Shown: positions 61,158 to 64,000 of the stretch, in pieces
How the letters are laid out: each line of letters starts with the position of its first letter
Numbering within the stretch: position 1 is the first letter of the stretch
Assembly (NCBI GenBank): GCA_017560125.1
Contig: JAFYOS010000029.1
Span: forward strand, 62,001-126,000
Direction: 5' to 3'
DNA: 64,000 bases
Origin: Bacteroidaceae bacterium
Lineage (GTDB): Bacteria > Bacteroidota > Bacteroidia > Bacteroidales > Bacteroidaceae
Position numbers and translations under genes: made by a program
Notes under the pieces: generated by a model
What the model saw: the letters and a program-made list of their open reading frames with translations, nothing else
What the model was told of the DNA's origin: nothing
Databases searched by the model: none

Positions 61158-63863
61158 ATGACGTTATATGTAATACTCTTTTTCATCGCCTTACTGATTG
61201 GAATGGCCATATCGGTTGCAGCATTCGGCACAGGAGGAAAGCGGAAGAAAATCTTTCAGGACATCTATTTCTCCGTGGAAGATACCGACGGTGTGGGTGT
61301 CCTCTATACCAAGACTGGCGAATACTCAGCCATTCTGAAGATGGACAACCCTGTACAGAAGTATTCTGCCAATGCCGACAGCTATTATGAGTTCTCCCAT
61401 CTGTTCAATGCCATAGCGCAGACATTGGGCGAAGGATATGCCCTGCACAAGCAGGACATCTTTACCCGTAAGCGTTTTGACGTGGAGGATTCAGCTAATC
61501 GTGAGTTCCTGTCATCAGCCTATTTCGGATATTTCAAAGGTCGCCACTATACGGACAGCGTTACTTATCTGACTGTAACACAGGAATCCAAAGGAAGCCG
61601 TCTGTTCTCCTTTGACAACAAGAAATGGAGAGATTTCCTTGTCAAGATACGCAAGGTACAGGACCAGTTGAAGGATGCAGGTATCAGTGTCCGTTTCCTC
61701 ACCAAAGAGGAAGCCACTGATTATGTTGACCACTATTTTGCGGTGAACTTCCGTGACAAGACCATATCCATGAGCAACTTCAAGGTCGATGAAGAATGTA
61801 TCGGCATGGGAAACAAGAAGTGCAAGGTCTATTCGCTTGTGGATGTGGATTGTGCCAATTTGCCAGGACTTGTCCGTCCTTTCACGAACATTGAGGTGAA
61901 CAATACCAGTATGCCTGTTGACCTGCTCTCACTGATAGACAGCATACCGGCTGCTGAGACTGTCATCTACAATCAGATGATATTCATGCCGAACCAGAAA
62001 CGGGAAATGTCCCTATTGGAGAAAAAGAAGAACCGTCATTCTTCCATACCTAACCCATCCAACCAAATGGCTGTGGAGGACATCAAGCGTGTGCAGGAAG
62101 TCATTGCCCGTGAAAGCAAGCAGTTGGTCTATACGCACTACAACCTGATTGTGTGCTGTGATAAGGATACCGACCTTCAGAAACCAACCAACTATCTGGA
62201 GAACAGCTTCGGCAGAATGGGTATCCACATATCCAAACGTGCCTACAACCAGCTTGAACTGTTTGTCAACTCATTCCCAGGAAACTGCTACGGCATGAAT
62301 CCCGAATATGACCGTTTCCTCACGTTGAGCGATGCCGCCACTTGTTTGATGTACAAGGAGCGCATCCAGCACAGTGAAGAGACACCACTGAAAATCTACT
62401 ATACAGATCGTCAGGGCGTGCCTGTAGCCATAGACATCAGCGGTAAGGAAGGCAAGAACAAGATTACGGACAACAGCAATTTCTTCTGCCTTGGTCCATC
62501 TGGTAGCGGAAAGAGTTTTCACATGAACTCTGTTGTCAGACAACTGCATGAACAGCATACGGATGTGGTCATGGTAGATACAGGTAACTCCTATGAAGGA
62601 CTTTGTGAATACCTCGGCGGCAAGTACATCAGTTATACGGAAGAACGCCCCATCACCATGAATCCGTTCCGTATCAATAAGGAAGAGTTGAACGTGGAAA
62701 AGGTCGGGTTCCTGAAGAACCTGATACTGCTCATTTGGAAAGGCTCACAGGGAACTGTCACCAAGACGGAGGAAAGACTGATTGAACAGGTCATCACCGA
62801 ATATTATGATGTCTTCTTCAACGGCTTCAACGGCTTCACTCCTCCACAGCGTGAGGACTTGCGTAAGAGTCTGACCATCGATGACCGTAACAACAAGGAT
62901 AAAGCGAATGAGTCACAGAGTGAGAAAGCTATGCGCATTGAAAAGGAAATAGATGAGATTGAACGAAGACGCAAAGAACTGAAAGTAGAAACGCTCTCGT
63001 TCAACAGTTTCTATGAATATGCCATGCAACGTGTTCCTGACATCTGTCACGAGAACCATATAACCAATATTGACTATTCGACCTTCCGATATATGATGAA
63101 GGACTTCTACAGAGGCGGCAACCATGACAAGACACTCAATGAGGACTTGGACAGCAGCCTCTTTGACGAGACCTTCATTGTATTTGAAATTGACTCCATC
63201 AAGGATGATCCCTTGCTGTTCCCGTTGGTCACCCTCATCATCATGGACGTGTTCCTGCAAAAGATGCGCATCAAGAAGAACCGTAAAGTGCTGGTCATTG
63301 AAGAGGCGTGGAAAGCCATCGCTTCACCGTTGATGGCAGAATATATCAAGTACCTCTACAAGACAGCCCGTAAATTTTGGGCATCTGTCGGTGTCGTGAC
63401 ACAGGAGATACAGGACATCATCGGCAGTGAAATCGTCAAGGAGGCCATCATCAACAATTCTGATGTGGTAATGCTGCTTGACCAGAGCAAGTTCCGTGAA
63501 CGCTTTGACGGAATCAAAAGCATTCTTGGCTTGACGGATGTGGACTGCAAGAAGATATTTACCGTGAACCGTCTGGAGAATAAGGAAGGACGCAGTTTCT
63601 TCCGTGAAGTATTCATCCGCCGTGGTCAGGTCAGCGGAGTCTATGGTGTGGAAGAGCCGAGGGAATGCTATATGACCTATACAACGGAACGTGCTGAAAA
63701 GGAAGCCCTCAAACTATATAAGTCAGAATTGGGATGTAACCATCAACAGGCTATCGAAGCCTATTGTCGTGACTGGAAACTGTCGGGTATCGACAAGTCA
63801 TTGCCGTTTGCCCAAAAGGTCAATCAGACCGGACATGTACTCAATTTAAAATCCAAAAATTAA
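61158..63863 (+). CDS. traG: TraG-type conjugation ATPase (VirB4 family)
   Basis: 901 residues. A membrane helix at the N-terminus (about 3-23), a VirB4-like N-terminal domain, Walker A GPSGSGKS at 446-453, and Walker B in the KVLVIEEAWKAI segment (about 712-723), followed by VGVVTQEIQDI and VMLLDQSKFRERF, all typical VirB4/TraG motifs. It should energise pilus assembly and DNA transfer. The ATG follows the lipoprotein stop by 37 bp. The gene is intact, so the element may still be conjugative. Confidence 0.95.
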   Translation: MTLYVILFFIALLIGMAISVAAFGTGGKRKKIFQDIYFSVEDTDGVGVLYTKTGEYSAILKMDNPVQKYSANADSYYEFSHLFNAIAQTLGEGYALHKQDIFTRKRFDVEDSANREFLSSAYFGYFKGRHYTDSVTYLTVTQESKGSRLFSFDNKKWRDFLVKIRKVQDQLKDAGISVRFLTKEEATDYVDHYFAVNFRDKTISMSNFKVDEECIGMGNKKCKVYSLVDVDCANLPGLVRPFTNIEVNNTSMPVDLLSLIDSIPAAETVIYNQMIFMPNQKREMSLLEKKKNRHSSIPNPSNQMAVEDIKRVQEVIARESKQLVYTHYNLIVCCDKDTDLQKPTNYLENSFGRMGIHISKRAYNQLELFVNSFPGNCYGMNPEYDRFLTLSDAATCLMYKERIQHSEETPLKIYYTDRQGVPVAIDISGKEGKNKITDNSNFFCLGPSGSGKSFHMNSVVRQLHEQHTDVVMVDTGNSYEGLCEYLGGKYISYTEERPITMNPFRINKEELNVEKVGFLKNLILLIWKGSQGTVTKTEERLIEQVITEYYDVFFNGFNGFTPPQREDLRKSLTIDDRNNKDKANESQSEKAMRIEKEIDEIERRRKELKVETLSFNSFYEYAMQRVPDICHENHITNIDYSTFRYMMKDFYRGGNHDKTLNEDLDSSLFDETFIVFEIDSIKDDPLLFPLVTLIIMDVFLQKMRIKKNRKVLVIEEAWKAIASPLMAEYIKYLYKTARKFWASVGVVTQEIQDIIGSEIVKEAIINNSDVVMLLDQSKFRERFDGIKSILGLTDVDCKKIFTVNRLENKEGRSFFREVFIRRGQVSGVYGVEEPRECYMTYTTERAEKEALKLYKSELGCNHQQAIEAYCRDWKLSGIDKSLPFAQKVNQTGHVLNLKSKN

Positions 63864-63884
63864 AGCCATATTCAAAATATTCAG

Positions 63885-64000
63885 ATGAAAAGAATCCTAC
63901 TCATATTTTCGGTTATCTGTTCTGTCCTGGTTACAGCCAAGGCACAGGTCAGTGTGAACTACGACCAGAAGACGGTCGCAGCCATGGCCGGTGCATACGC
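63885..64000 (+). CDS. DUF4141 (TraI-like) conjugation protein, 5' end only
   Basis: Starts at ATG 63885, 21 bp after traG, and runs off the window. The visible 38 residues are a signal peptide (MKRILLIFSVICSVLVTAKA) and VSVNYDQKTVAAMAGAYA, which matches the start of DUF4141 proteins, the gene that follows traG in CTnDOT-type elements. Confidence 0.65.
   Translation, partial: MKRILLIFSVICSVLVTAKAQVSVNYDQKTVAAMAGAY

Larger units (their letters stand above)
50640..64000. mobile_element. Integrative conjugative element (CTnDOT-like), left part; continues past the window
   Basis: Runs from just after the ppdK terminator to the right edge. Supports: an abrupt fall in GC and different codon use, a tyrosine integrase as first gene, iterons and a long palindrome around it, an excisionase-like HTH protein, a RecA-like ATPase and Toprim protein, an Abi gene, then a tra operon in CTnDOT order (TraD-like, DUF4134, DUF4133, TraG, DUF4141). 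The left junction is estimated, not seen as a repeat: the matching right end is outside the window. Three composition zones are visible (very AT-rich to 54.2 kb, medium to 56.3 kb, less AT-rich after 57.9 kb), which speaks for a mosaic. Confidence 0.85.

Noticed and set aside
1-64000. tRNA, rRNA or known riboswitch
   Set aside because: All intergenic stretches were read for cloverleaf T-arm (GGTTCGA) and common riboswitch cores; nothing convincing was found. TTCGAG at 52438-52443 is not in a cloverleaf context.

Overview
The window looks like a Bacteroidales chromosome. I favour a gut member such as a Muribaculaceae or Bacteroidaceae relative, but the genus cannot be fixed from sequence alone. 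The reasons are the many Bacteroidetes-type -7 boxes (TAnnTTTG) upstream of genes, the near absence of strong Shine-Dalgarno sites, and the gene families: a BspA-type leucine-rich-repeat lipoprotein, a GH20 hexosaminidase, a T9SS-like M6 protease, an OprO/P-type porin, a diverged AddAB pair, and a CTnDOT-type conjugation operon. Positions 1 to about 50,630 are core chromosome of moderate-to-high GC. From about 50,640 to the right edge the sequence becomes AT-rich and mosaic; this is the left part of an integrative conjugative element (ICE).

Core, left part. After the 3' end of an M18 aminopeptidase there is a leftward operon of DUF418 membrane protein, GNAT acetyltransferase and YkvA-like protein. 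Next comes a leftward histidine kinase plus sigma-54 activator pair (2773-5340). It diverges from a rightward efflux operon (5552-16033): TolC, HlyD/MacA-type adaptor, one ABC ATPase and three tandem paralogous 8-TM FtsX permeases. The divergent gap holds a near-consensus -24/-12 sigma-54 promoter at 5500-5515 and two similar palindromes 21 bp apart, which are very likely the activator's enhancer sites. The module therefore looks complete: sensor, activator, promoter and pump. Then follow a rubrerythrin with rubredoxin domains at both ends, a TrkH/short TrkA potassium system, an HD hydrolase with a Myb/SANT-like tail, a patatin, glycerate kinase and ribosomal protein S16.

Core, right part. 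An S9 peptidase, the AspT-AspD aspartate:alanine exchange and decarboxylation operon, an LRR lipoprotein, a porin, TrpB2, a GH20 enzyme, an NhaD-type antiporter, AddA-AddB, a secreted M6 protease, an RluA-type pseudouridine synthase, RlmD and pyruvate phosphate dikinase follow. AspT/AspD and PpdK point to anaerobic energy metabolism built on amino-acid decarboxylation and the PEP-pyruvate node. PpdK and S16 have the codon use of highly expressed genes.

ICE. A tyrosine integrase (50886-52340) is preceded by five GTTGAC(T/C)A repeats on a 22-bp pitch and followed by a 127-bp interrupted palindrome whose ends share the same core; I read these as integrase arm-type sites. Then come a small excisionase-like HTH protein, an unknown protein, a RecA-like ATPase with an odd P-loop, and a Toprim primase-like protein. 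Next is an Abi_2 abortive-infection gene with a HEPN-type RNxxxH motif; immediately downstream is a candidate ~100-nt structured RNA with its own promoter box and terminator. The rightward tra operon (TraD-like, two DUF4134 proteins, DUF4133, a fimbrillin/lectin-like lipoprotein, TraG ATPase, DUF4141 start) runs off the right edge. The two most interesting signals are the Abi/RNA pair and the sigma-54 efflux control region.
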